A stretch of 64,000 nucleotides of DNA from Watersipora subatra (taxonomy: Eukaryota > Bryozoa > Gymnolaemata > Cheilostomatida > Watersiporidae), in assembly GCF_963576615.1 (NCBI RefSeq), contig NC_088711.1:16648182-16712181 (forward strand), written 5' to 3'. The first letter of the stretch is position 1, and each line of letters begins with the position of its first letter. A model generated the notes under the pieces. The model was not told the origin of the DNA and did not search any database. It worked only from the letters and a program-made list of their open reading frames with translations. The translations under genes were made by a program, and so were the position numbers. Of this stretch, positions 12,716 through 36,300 are shown one piece after another.

Positions 12716-12925
12716 CCTGTAGTATATGGTAGTAGCGGTAAGTTGTGGTTTATGATTTACAGGGCTAAGCGAGACTACTTGGCTGTGAATTGTCCTGATA
12801 ATGCTTGTAGAAGGTGCGGTAGAAGTGGACACTAGCAGGACTGCAAAGTACAGATTTGTCAGTGGTGTGATGAGACTGGGCACGCGGTTAGTGGTTGCCC
12901 CCGCCGGGTTCAGGTGGGGCAGTAA
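12716..12925 (+). pseudogene. Gag-like CCHC zinc-knuckle fragment
   Basis: The plus-strand frame reads two consecutive knuckles: CRRCGRSGH followed by a stop codon where one residue of the knuckle would be, then QDC; and CQWCDETGHAVSGC, a clean CX2CX4HX4C. CCHC knuckles bind nucleic acid and occur in retroelement Gag or ORF1 proteins. The in-frame TAG in the first knuckle and the stop at 12923-12925 show decay. The downstream ORF begins only a few bases later and could be part of the same original protein. Confidence 0.65.
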
Positions 12926-12928
12926 ATA

Positions 12929-13684
12929 ATGAGACGGAAAAAGAAGGGCAGCGAGGAACTACCGGCGCCTGTGAGGAAGGTGAGGAGTTATGTCGAAGTG
13001 AGTCGCAGTGCTAAGAAAGCTGCTACACCGATACCCATCATGGAGAAGGTAAGCTCATTTTTGGCAGATGGATCCAGTGACAGGATGTTGGACAGGGAAG
13101 GGTGTCAGAGGAGGATTGCCAGGATTGAGAGTGAGAAGTTGGAGGTGCGGAGGAAGTTTGAGGCAGAGTTGGCCAGACTGAGTGCTGAGCGCAGGGCAGC
13201 AGTCAGCGAGTTGGAGAATGCAGAGGCATTGAGGGCGGCGATTAAGCACTTGGCGGAGGTTCAGAGGAAGATTGCTGGTAGTAGGCTTGCACCGAGGGAG
13301 GGTCAAACCGAGCTAAATAGGTGTGGGCCTACATCGTTTCCCAACTCTGCGGCGCCATCCCCTATGCAGCTGGTTACGGCCCAGGTGAAGACCTCCCACA
13401 AGATGCCTGTCAAGCCTGTCTTTATTGGAGAGAGCGTGGTGAAGACGAAAGGGGCGGAACCTGAGGTTGAAGCATCATTGCTGACCCAACCACCAGTTTT
13501 CAGGCCAGTTGAAAGTAGTGGTGGAGACAGTAGTGATGGTGTTGGCGGTGACAGAGGTCACGGTAGTAGCGCAGGAAGTAGAGGGGACCAGGAAAGTGAA
13601 GAGAGTAGTGCTGTCAAGTACAACGGCAGCACAGGGGTGCCCGGGAGTGATGGCGTTCCGGATGCGTGGATGGACCAGTCGTAA
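12929..13684 (+). CDS. Open frame of 251 codons in the retroelement insertion; coiled coil, charged
   Basis: This is the longest non-repetitive open frame in the left part of the window. The N-terminal 45 residues are very basic (RRKKKGSEE). Residues about 55-115 are rich in Glu, Arg, Ala and Leu with heptad-like spacing (RRKFEAELARLSAERRAAVS), predicting a coiled coil. The C-terminal third is low-complexity Gly/Ser/Asp. It directly follows the zinc-knuckle frame and lies in the insertion absent from the sister duplicate. It is therefore most likely a gag or ORF1 remnant of a retroelement and not a host gene. Codon use is G+C-rich, unlike host exons nearby. I do not recognise a specific family. 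Confidence 0.5.
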   Translation: MRRKKKGSEELPAPVRKVRSYVEVSRSAKKAATPIPIMEKVSSFLADGSSDRMLDREGCQRRIARIESEKLEVRRKFEAELARLSAERRAAVSELENAEALRAAIKHLAEVQRKIAGSRLAPREGQTELNRCGPTSFPNSAAPSPMQLVTAQVKTSHKMPVKPVFIGESVVKTKGAEPEVEASLLTQPPVFRPVESSGGDSSDGVGGDRGHGSSAGSRGDQESEESSAVKYNGSTGVPGSDGVPDAWMDQS

Positions 13685-14389
13685 TGAGTAAGGTGAACTC
13701 CACCAGCAAGGTGAGTCACTGGATGAGTTCATGTGTATTTCTGGAAGGTTTATGGCCCAAACAGAAAAAGAATGAAAAAAAGGGCATGTCGTATAATCGG
13801 GTAAGTGGGCCCCAGGCTACGCTTATGTCTGAGGTCACGGCAGTTACAGGTGGTGACGAAAGGCTAAACGAGAAGTCGGTGATGTGGTAGTGACGCAGCA
13901 GAGAAAACCTTATATAAGCAAGTGCAGAACAGGAGCAGTTACTTCTTCGCATCGGTACATGTAAGTTCATTCATTTATGGAACAATATCAATCACTAACT
14001 AAACCAAATTCTGTTTATAAATTTTCCATGTTTTGAGGCAAGTTTACTTTTTGTGTCTTTTGTTATTTAATATCATTACTAAATATCTTTATCGTTATTA
14101 AATATAGTTATTTAATATCATTGTCCTTATTTAATACCATTTGTCATATTCCGTTGATGCCAACAATAGTTGAGTGACTAGCAAGCTATATTACCCGTCT
14201 ATAGGTGTATTGATCCGCTCTATGGTCAGTAGAGAAGATCAATTACAACAGCAAAAGCTATGAAAAATATGGAAGGCGCAATGCCGTTTTTCCCAAATCC
14301 CCATGCCATGGGGATCCCCATGCCCGTTTTTCCCATTGCCATGCCGTGTAGTTCCATTGGTAAGCTGCATTCTTTAAAAACTAAGAGCG

Positions 14390-14952
14390 TTCAAAACCAG
14401 CTGCTACTAGGAAAAATGGGATAAGTTGAGCATTGGGGCAAGTTAGGCACCACAATTTCCTACCAAACATGTGATTTGTTGTTTAAAATTTTAACATAAT
14501 TTTAGGATCTTGAACCTTAGATCCTGGTATTTACAAGCTCAGAGTGAAAAACAGAGAGATAAGCTATTCAATCAGAATTTTGTCTTTTTTTGTAATTTTT
14601 ATGTACACCAACCATACTTGTGCAAAAGTCCAAATTGAGCCAATCTGATCAATACATTGATACACCTTGTCCAATGGAATTTTTGTGAAGCAATAATATA
14701 ACTTTTTTATGATTCTAAATGTAGGTTTTCAAGTTCGATCACATGCCTGAGAAGTGGCGTGTGGGGCAAGTTGATCACTGTTGATTTGGGGTAAGTTGAG
14801 CATGCTCAACATAACCCAGTATGTTCATGCGCATACAATGCATACCGGATGCTTGGTCATGTGTTACAATAGATGCGTAATCTACAACAGATGCCTCCTA
14901 CAAGTAACATGTGCTAGGGTAAGTGGCTCTTTAAGCCACTTGCCCTAGCATG
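14390..14952. mobile_element. Unclassified DNA-transposon-like remnant with GGGGTAAGTTGAGC words
   Basis: Several copies of a GGGATAAGTTGAGCAT / GGGGCAAGTT / GGGGTAAGTTGAGCAT word occur at the left (about 14403-14450) and right (14760-14810) of this stretch. It ends with a 39-base near-perfect hairpin at 14909-14947. A related start (GGGGAAAGTGGGGTATGGTGAGC) is at 10870 in the sister duplicate. Superfamily not assigned. Confidence 0.4.
14909..14947. repeat. Near-perfect hairpin, 17-bp arms
   Basis: TGCTAGGGTAAGTGGCT pairs with AGCCACTTGCCCTAGCA with one G:T-type mismatch, around a 5-base loop (CTTTA). Confidence 0.85.
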
Positions 14953-15380
14953 AAGATTACTGATAGAAAAAGTAAATTCTGGGTAAAATACAGAAGCACC
15001 AAATCACAACACAGACAAGAAAAAAGAACCAGTATGACAACATCGATAAATAAACAAAACAAAGACATGGTAAAAAGTTGAGAATTGAGAGTCGCTGTAA
15101 ACAAAAGTTTACCGGGTGCGATTAGGTTTAAAGTAATGTTATATGCACTGCTTTTATGATTACTATTCTAGGTTAATGATGAAATGTTAAATGGAAAAAA
15201 ACCTAGTAACTAAATTCAAGTCAAAAATAGCTATCTTTTAGAGTACCGATGAAGAAAAAGCATTTGATAATAGACCATGTCACAGTTCATATGAGTGAAC
15301 AACAATTCAATCGAAGGCAACAACATACCATATTGAAAACGGTAATCCAAACGAAGTTGATGAGAAAAAAGAATGGCATA

Positions 15381-15500
15381 AAATGGTCTTTAATAGCATT
15401 AAACTACGCAGGTAAAAATGGTCTTTAATAGCATAAAACTACGCAGGTAAAAATGGTCTTTAATAGCATAAAACTATGCAGGTAAAACTACGCAGGTAAA
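15381..15500 (+). repeat. 35-bp tandem repeat, 3 copies plus partial
   Basis: Unit: AAATGGTCTTTAATAGCAT then AAACTACGCAGGTAA. The final AACTACGCAGGT part is repeated once more. Confidence 0.9.
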
Positions 15501-17974
15501 ATAAAATGTAAGCTAAATAAAAAGATATGGATAGATATTTTACGTATGGAAATGAAATGAAGAAAACTATTATTCAAATAGATGCAATGCCTAAGAAGAG
15601 ATTTGAGCCAGATCTTGATGAAGGAAATGAATTAAAAGCTGAGGTTACAGTGTAGTATTTAACATTGGCAAAGTTGTGTAAAAACCCATGGCTCATTCGG
15701 AGACCAAAAGGGTATACCATGACATATTTCAACTCTGGTTTTGTAGGGTAGATCTGGTCAGCCTAAAAATGTTTCGCAGAAAAAATTTACCAAGTGATCT
15801 AGCTTCATAGTTCTTGTCAGTCATGAACCAATCTAAATTCAACAGCTTACAGCTTTCTGTAAACTTGCGTCAGAGTACAACGCTCGAACAGAGGATGAAG
15901 TTTCTGCTTGAGTGAGTATACAAAGTCGCCAACATGTGTTATATCAGTTGGGGAAACACGATGAGAAGTTCTAGAGCGGTTATCAAACTAAGTGAAACAG
16001 TGTTGCCATCTTCAAGATGTCAACCATTTTGAATGAGCGAGAACCAATCATTGCCAATGAACTCAACTCTTTGACTGAATTGATCTATTGCAGAAATAAA
16101 TTTGAGTTGAGGCGTATTGTAAAACCCGATTTCGATGAGCAAGAAAGAAAAAAGGTTTGAGTTGTGAAAAATCTGCATCACATTGACTGGGTGAGAGGCG
16201 TTTTGTCTAAATACCTAATATACAATGCAATTGTGCCAAGGTATCAAGGTTCTACAGGGACCAAGCAAAAAAACTAAATGCATACATAATGAGCCAACTA
16301 AGGGACATGGTAATGGAAATATGGGAATCAAATAGTATGACATGAGAAAAAATGAAGAAATTCCGCAATGTGTAAACCAGACCTGAATGATCAAGATAGC
16401 TATGGAAGCTATGGATACCAAACATAGGATGAAAAACCGACTTCCAAAACATATACTGAACGATCAATGATGAAACACATAAACAACCTAGGACTGAGAA
16501 ATCTGAGCATAGGGACTGAGATTTAAAGATGTCGCTAAATGGTTTGTGAAGTGAAGGAACCTCCATCTCAGTTCCTGGCAGATAATCGCTAACAACAAAA
16601 TATCATGGAGAGCTATCAAAGCCAAAACCATAATACAGTCCTAGTCCTCTTAAGTGACTGTAAGAAAAAGATGCTGCAAGATTGACGAGAATATGGTTAC
16701 TGCCAACTGATGATGCGGGTGTAAAAAGGTGGAAGCAAAATAGTATATTACGTACTCGATGCTTCACCAAAATGCATCTCACTGATAGTAACAGACGGAT
16801 GATGAGCTCCTATCCCATGTGTAGTATACAATAACCTACTTGCAAGAAACATAGAACTCTGATGATCCAAAGGACTGTCGATTCAATACAAACAAAAAAG
16901 TATATAGTTCAATAAAAAAGTTTCAAAAATTGGCTAGAGAAGGCTGCATCATGACAAACCAACAAAAAGCTGTCACTGACGAACACTTAACTTTTTTTTA
17001 CTTCAATGTAAGAGCCGCCAGTAAAAAATACCACCTTCATATTTCGGCCTCTGAATTCAACTCGCATTCTTCAACCACATGATGTCACCTTTCCACCTTT
17101 CAAATAACCATAGTAGCCAATGGGAAGTTGAAAAAATTGAAAAGTTACTGAAGCAGACTTCTTTGTCTCCTTAACCTAGCTCTCCGAAAATGGAGATGTA
17201 AGCTAGTAGCGTCTAGTTTCTATCAACAGAACGCCTCGTTAAGATCTGCACCTGAGACCACATCAGGTGGAGATCTCATCACAGATCTGATATTTTCCAA
17301 GAACACATTGGAAAGTGACAAAAAAAATAGATAAATGAGGTAACTTCTGACATGCTATTGGTAAGTGTGACATAGCAGCAATAAATTGGAACAATTATTC
17401 TTTGCACATTGTTATTATATTTACATATTTACAAGAATAATCCTTGTTAAAAGGTGAAGCGCTGAGATAAAGAAAGATAAAAAGAAAGTAGATGTCACAT
17501 ATCAATTGAGTGATGGTAAATATCAATGATTAAAAAATGCAGTGACGAAAAGAAAGCACTATATGAACTAATAACGACCGGTTTTAGAGCTGGTTTTAGA
17601 TGTTTTTTACGGTTTTTAGAAGCAACAGAACTTCAGAAAGAAACATGAGATTCCTCAACAACAGAGTTTGAGCCAAAAGGTTGCCTGAGAACCAAAATCC
17701 TTCTGCCTATAATTAGGAGCCATGGTTTCCTGCCACAAAAGTGTAGCCAAAACAAGCTACTGAACCGTGACTTGTCCAAGGTCATAACTCATAAATATTC
17801 AACAAAGTCACAGCTTTTTGGTGATTAATAAAAACCTAATCAATCATACTAGTATCAAAAGACAAATATGTATTGACTTGAAAAATAAATAGATATAGCC
17901 CACTTCCGAGGAGCTTCCTCTACTTGAAAACATCAGTCAAGGAGTAATGGAACCAAAAGAAGAAAACAACTTAC
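15501..17974. other. No gene recognised; downstream flank or giant intron of the SCOT gene
   Basis: SCOT exon 8 ends at 17975 with an intact donor, so this DNA should be intron 8. I looked on the minus strand for the missing C-terminal SCOT exons (the GPYP..ADADLINAGKETVT block and what follows) and did not find them. Plus-strand snippets such as PKKRFEPDLDEG near 15590 hint at a decayed transposon ORF, but no family can be named. Confidence 0.4.
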
Positions 17975-30166
<12,192 letters not shown>

Positions 30167-30381
30167 GCTAACGGTGATTAAGTTGTAAAAGAAAGGTTTA
30201 GCCGATTGGCCGATAACGTATTTCTCGGTCGAGCCGGAACGACTATCGGCCAAAACAAGTTTCCCTTTCGCCTATTAATATAACCGATGATACAAATGAA
30301 ACTTTACGGGACCCAAACACTCGTCCCTACGGAGACACTGTAGCTACCATGAGATATGAGGCGCAGGAAGTGTAAACAAAA
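30167..30381. promoter_or_regulatory. Probable bidirectional promoter of the SCOT and ZDHHC24-like genes
   Basis: This 215-bp interval separates the two divergent start codons and must hold both 5' leaders. It is less AT-rich than the flanking introns. It has an inverted CCAAT box (ATTGG, 30205-30209), an ETS-like core CCGGAA (30234-30239) and a perfect 10-bp inverted repeat, TTGGCCGATA (30206-30215) against TATCGGCCAA (30244-30253). No clear TATA box is suitably placed. The element functions are inferred from motif form only. Confidence 0.65.
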
Positions 30382-33300
30382 ATGTACTTCGATTTGTTTG
30401 TGAGTATAAGTAAATGAGTAATAATCGTACACACTTAGCACCCTTACTATTAAGTTAGCATAATTGTAGTGCACAGCAAATAATTTTAATCAAACAAATG
30501 CTAGCTAGTTTAAATTTTTTTAAAGCTAAAATTTATTTGCAGATGAAACGTATAATCAAGTAGCTTTAATTCTACAGTAATGAACTAGTCAACTATGTCA
30601 ACTCGTGAAATTAACTAACTTAATCTTCGTATAAATTTCCCGTAGACGGATGCCAAAATAGAAAAAGCTACTAGTCTGCTATTACCATGTTCAGGGTAAG
30701 TTCTGTAGTTAATGAATTGTGCTTGTTCAGACTTGTTAGCGCAGTAGAATTTCATTGGTGAATAACAGTGGACGGCCTGAAGGAACACTCGTTCATTTCG
30801 CTTTGTCCTCGCATTCAGGTTAAACAAATTGTTATGAGTACATGTACTCGTGTGTGACCTTCATTAAATTTTCCAGTTAATACGTTTCAAACTTATCAAT
30901 TATAGCTTATCAAACTGCTAATATAACTTTGCAACTTTAAATATTACTACATTTTTATTGACACCAATCAAATCTATGAAGCTTTTAGTCGCTACCTAAC
31001 ACATCAAACTATATGTTTTCTAACATATGATCACATTCTGTAGTCTGAAGATGGCAAAACGATATGGGAGTTGATGGAAGAAGCGAGAGCTGAAGATGCT
31101 CCACCAATGAAAGCATCAAAATTTGCCGCTGCTGCATACTTTTGGATTGTGACTTCTACTACACCCTTCATCTTCATTGCTTATGTCATACCAACTGAAT
31201 TCAGGTAAAAACACACGACTTAGTATAAGAGCTAAAGCCAAAATAATACATCACAGCTTAAATTCCAAAAAGGGAATGAAAAAGATTAACAGTAGTACCA
31301 TTGAACCAGACAAAATAAATTAAATTAATTTTAAAAAATATTTAGAGCCCATTAATGATTTCTGTAGATTATTACCTGTATAGATACCATAAGTTGAGGA
31401 TATTGATAATATCGTTGTGCCAAGAATAAAGGCAGAGAAATCTTTAACCAATACATCATCTACGAACGACATATTTATTGAAACACTTGGTGCTAAGGCA
31501 GCTAAATTAGTATAAGTTATTTTAATATGTGTCATAAGTTATATAATCACTGTTAATCTCTCTTATAATAAGACTAATGTGGGTCTGTCTGTCCAAAGCC
31601 ATGGAAAAAAATTGCATCGGGTAGGATTTGAACTCACAACATATTTATCTTGCACTTTGCGCTACTACTTGCACTAATCAATCACCTTACAGCATGTTAG
31701 AATAGTAAGGCCTATTATACTAATAGTTATTCTTTGTGCTTCATTGGCCTGCCTGATGATCTCTCACACCACACTAGACCGTCAGGTACTAGTGGTAATA
31801 ATTTTGAGTTGATGTTTTCAATTTAACATATTTTCACCATGGTAGAGGCTACAGTCACTCCAAGTTTATCGAGTAAATCAGCACCACATGGTGAAGAGCA
31901 AGTACTTATATTTATGTGACCATGAATATAGTTATGGGTCATCACTTACGTTAGAAACAAGCGTATGGTGTAATACAATGTGTTTAGCACAACTGTATAT
32001 TTATTAAAAAGGAAACGACATGGGGTGGATTCAGACTATCCTCTTAATTTTAGACCCGGGTTACAACAACTACAACTGGTAGATTTATTTGATTTAAATT
32101 GTTTTTATTTATTTAGATTCGGCAATATTGAACTGAATGTAAATTATCCAGATTGTATTAACTGATCAAGTTAATAAAAGCTATTTTATGGGTATTTTCA
32201 TTGCAGTCATGGAACATTGAACGCTAGTCAAGTGCCAAGTTAGTAAAGCTTTGATGTTTCTTTAAAATTACCTGTAAGCAAAATGAAACATAAGAACTTA
32301 TGTAAGGACAATCCAGTACTTTTTAATCGGCTGCAAATATGTTTATGTATGGATAGATAAATGCCCACCGTGACAGTTGTAGTTGTTGTAACCCGGGCTT
32401 AAAAACTAAGAGGATAGAGTCTGAATTCACCCCATGTCGTCTCCTTTTTAATAAACATACAGTTGTGCTAAACACATTGTATAACACCACAGGCTTGTTT
32501 CTAATGTAGGTGATGACCCATAACTATATTCATGGTCACATAAAAATAAGTACTTGCTCTTCACTATGTGGGGCTGATACACTCGATAAAGTTGGAGTGA
32601 TTGTAGCCTCAACTATGCTTGAAAATACGTTATGTTGAAAACATCAAACCAAAATTATAACCAGCTGCTACCCTGACGGTCTAGTGTGGCGTGAAAGATC
32701 ATCAGGCAGGCCAATAAAGCACAAAGAATAACTATTAATATAGGCCTACCTATTCTAACATGCTGTAAGGTACATAATTGATTAGCGCGGGTAGTAGTGC
32801 AAAGTGGTCAACATAAACATGTTATGAGTTCAAATCCTACACGATGCAACTTTTTTGCTATCTTTTTTTCATGGCTTTAGACAGACAGACAGACCCGCAT
32901 TGGTCATGTTATAAGAAAAATTAAAAGTGATTATATAACTTATGACACATATTAAAATAACTTATAATCATAATTTATAACTACCATATAGGCATGTTAT
33001 TACCTATACCCCATAAGTGGTGTATATTAATATTGAAGGAATGACTCGGAGGAGAAGAGATATTGGATGAAGATCTTGACAATTTGGCTGGCTCTACAAT
33101 GCATGGCCAACTGGCTCTGCTGCCGGTGAGTCATAGTTCAACTTTTCTACGGCAATGAGAGCCATAAAATTAGAGGAATGCGTCATCTAGGGCAGGGGTG
33201 GGCAAAATTTTTTCTCAAAGAGCCAAATTTCAAAGTTGCAAAATTTTTGGGAGCCGCATCATATGTGTATTACAGTATAATACAATTTTGGTAGTTGTAT

Positions 33301-36300
33301 TGTAATTAAATTTATTTATTAGAATACTTTTACAATAACATTGAATAATGTTGAAGTAAGCCCTAAAGAGCTTTGCATAACTTAAAGTTTAGTTAGATAC
33401 ATGGAATTGTTTATGGCTGCTCATTTTCTCTTGTTAATTTGGCTCTCTACTGCAGCATGCTGTTCTTAAGGGTGGTTCACACTAAATCGCCTTTTGTCAG
33501 CGTTTTCCTTCCAGTGTTCATCGTCGATTACGTGAACCATAAAATGATAGCATCGACGAAGCATTGCAGACTCGTCGGGAAATTTGGAAGCTGTCAAACT
33601 TTCTCAATATTTTGCCGAGCATCGACGACTGTCTTTCAAATCTGAACCATTGTGGCGATAGTAACTCGCTGTCGCGGATAGAGTGATTTATTCATATCCG
33701 TTTATGATAGTCACCGTGAGACTAGTTTTTTATTCCAGCGCACGAAAACAAAGAGAGTTTTTGGCAAAAATTTAAAAAGATAAATGAAAACACTATGTCA
33801 CGGAGTATTTCTTGATGCAAACGCGGATGGGTATGTGACAGTGTGAACATAGTTATCATTGACGATCACCGAAGCATTGTGACATCAATGCCGAAATACA
33901 GCGATATAGTGTGAACCAGCCTTTAGGAGCTGACACAAGTGATCTTGAGTAGATGTGGATCTCAACTTGCTCTTGATATTATTCATGTTTAAAAATGCTG
34001 ATTCACATATATATGTGGCAGCAAACACAGTGTGCAACCATCTTCAAAGTAGAGCAAGCTGTGGATATTCAGCCTTTGTTGAAGCTTTCAAGTAGAATCC
34101 TTCCTCAATTTCATCTATATCTGTAACTTTGAGGTTACACAACTCCGGTTGCACTCTTCAATGGCAACTGAGTAACCCACTCTCTATTGGGCTTTGCCTT
34201 CTGAAGTCCATTTATGAGTTGTATGATGTGTTTCAAAGATTGAAACTGAGTAAATCGATTGTTGAACTCTTGTCACAGCTTTTCTATAAAGTGAGTGTAA
34301 TCAACTGTACAAGAGGCCATTTCTTCATCCTCATCTAAAAATGCTTTTAGAGAAGGAAAGTGAAGCATATCACTTTGTACATCCACCAGAAACAACTCCA
34401 ACTTATGGGAGAAAGCTCGAACAGCTAGTAGTGTATCAATGATAGTCTTGTTCTTCCCTTAAAGCTTGAGGTTCAGATCACTCAAATGGCCACAAATGTC
34501 AACAAAGAAGGCGAGGTCAATCATATCTTTAGAATAGCTCATCATCTCTTGAAACTGTCTTGCATTCAGGCTAGTGCATGTATTTAAAAATGCGGTTATC
34601 TCCTGATGAAGATTTCACAACCTCGACAGAGCATTTCCCTTACTTAGCCATCTAATGTTATTGTATGTTGGTAAATCTTCACAAGTGGCATTGCTTTCTT
34701 TGAGAAACTTCCTTAAAGGTTGACTTGCAACAAAATTCACATTACAGTTATTTGATTTGAAAAGATTCACCATGTCTTACTCTGTTGTGTTGTAAGTGCA
34801 AAATATGTGCAAAGGTGATTACAAGCTCTTAAAAGCTAAAAAACGAACAGAAAATCGCAGCCACACGAGGCCGCCGTAGGTTGGATTCTCTTTTCAAATC
34901 GGCTCAAATGTGACGTAGCTGTGTGAGATGGTTTCTATTTACACTTTCATGCAACCTTATTAGTCTAAATATTTTCACAAATATACTTTACGCATTCAAT
35001 AAAACCATGTCTATTGTTCTTATGCGTCTGTTTTATTGTCATCGTAATGCTGTCACTTTTAGCAGTGATATCCTATAACTTACCGTAAAAATTTGTTTAA
35101 TTTTTTAGCCTTATCGTGAAGGAGTAGATATCATTGTCTAATAATCGTGATGAGCCTGTTGGTTACTTGTGATAATCGAAAAGTGCTGCAAAAATTATTT
35201 GCGAAGTATTGGGTCACATGATCAGATTACGACTTGCCGATTAGACCAAACCGAAACAAAACTGTAAAGTAGCGAGCATCTATATTTGATACGGGGTCTT
35301 CGGTAAAACCCGAAGTGTTTGTCATCAACTAGTGCTACGATAAGTTTTATATTGAGCTTTTTATTGGCCTTTCAATTCACGTGAGAACATCTCATGACAA
35401 GACAATAGCCAAATTTCATGACTATGTCATCGAAATAAAGAGATTCCAATCTACGGCGGCTTTTCGTTTTTGAGCTTTTAATCACATTTCCACATATTTT
35501 GCACCTACAACACAACAGAGTAAGACATGGTGAATCTTTTGATACCAAATAACTGTAATGAATTTTATTGCAAGTCAACCTTTAAGTTTCTGTGTCTGAG
35601 AGCTGATTGACTTCTGAGGAAGCTGATCATCTTCATAGCCTTACACATTAGTTGTTGGAGGTGATCAATTAGTTTTCCACATAAAACAGTTTGGTGGATG
35701 ATACAATGGAATGCTAGCATAGATGGAATATCCTTCTTCAATCTAGCTATGACGCCTTGCTCTCTTCCAACCATGGCTGGTGCGCCATCTGTTGTTACAG
35801 ATATGCATTTGTGGAGAAGTATCTTCATATTATCAAGTCATTTAACAAAAGCATCATAGATAGCTTTGCCCATGGTTTCTCCTTCTAATCCAATCAAAGT
35901 AAGAAGCCCCTCTTTCATTTCTTCACCATCAAAGAATCGCCAACACAGGGTATAGGACTAAACTCTAAAGCATAATACTATGATTTATAAAGAAACATGC
36001 CGATGCTTTAGAAGCATGTAGTATAAATGTGTGGGTTAGTCACTTTGAGACAAATATCATAAAATAGGTGCATAGATTTTTACTTGAAGTTGCATTCTCT
36101 CTTTACTGTTCCTTAAAATGCACTTGTATCAATTCAGCTTGTAACTGCATGGTGAAAAGGACATTACCAGTTGATAGTGTACACACAGTAGCCTAAATAC
36201 CTTACAAAGACTGTTAATTGAGCTACATCCATTATATCAGTAGGTTCATCAATAGCGATTGAAAAGTAATCTGTCTGGTCTATATGGGTTAGCAAAGTCA

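Larger units (their letters stand above)
12421..13987 (+). mobile_element. Retroelement-derived insertion with gag-like zinc knuckles
   Basis: The interval is absent from the homologous duplicate and is clearly richer in G+C than its surroundings. Near its left end, the frame at 12446-12544 reads TVTRSGRVSRPRLD, a motif typical of the C-terminal tail of LTR-retroelement pol polyproteins. Next comes a zinc-knuckle frame (12716-12925) and a long coiled-coil ORF (12929-13684). A TATATAAGC box lies near 13911, close to the right end. The order (pol tail before gag-like part) suggests a rearranged or circularly permuted fragment. No long terminal repeats were found. Confidence 0.6.
11560..14530 (+). 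repeat. Segmental duplication, member 2, split by a retroelement insertion
   Basis: Homologous in order to 9680-10990 but about 1.6 kb longer because 12421-13987 has no counterpart in member 1. The flanks ATATAATCTC (left) and AATATCAATCAC (right) correspond together to the single word ATATAATATCACCCAC in member 1, which locates the insertion point. Confidence 0.75.
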
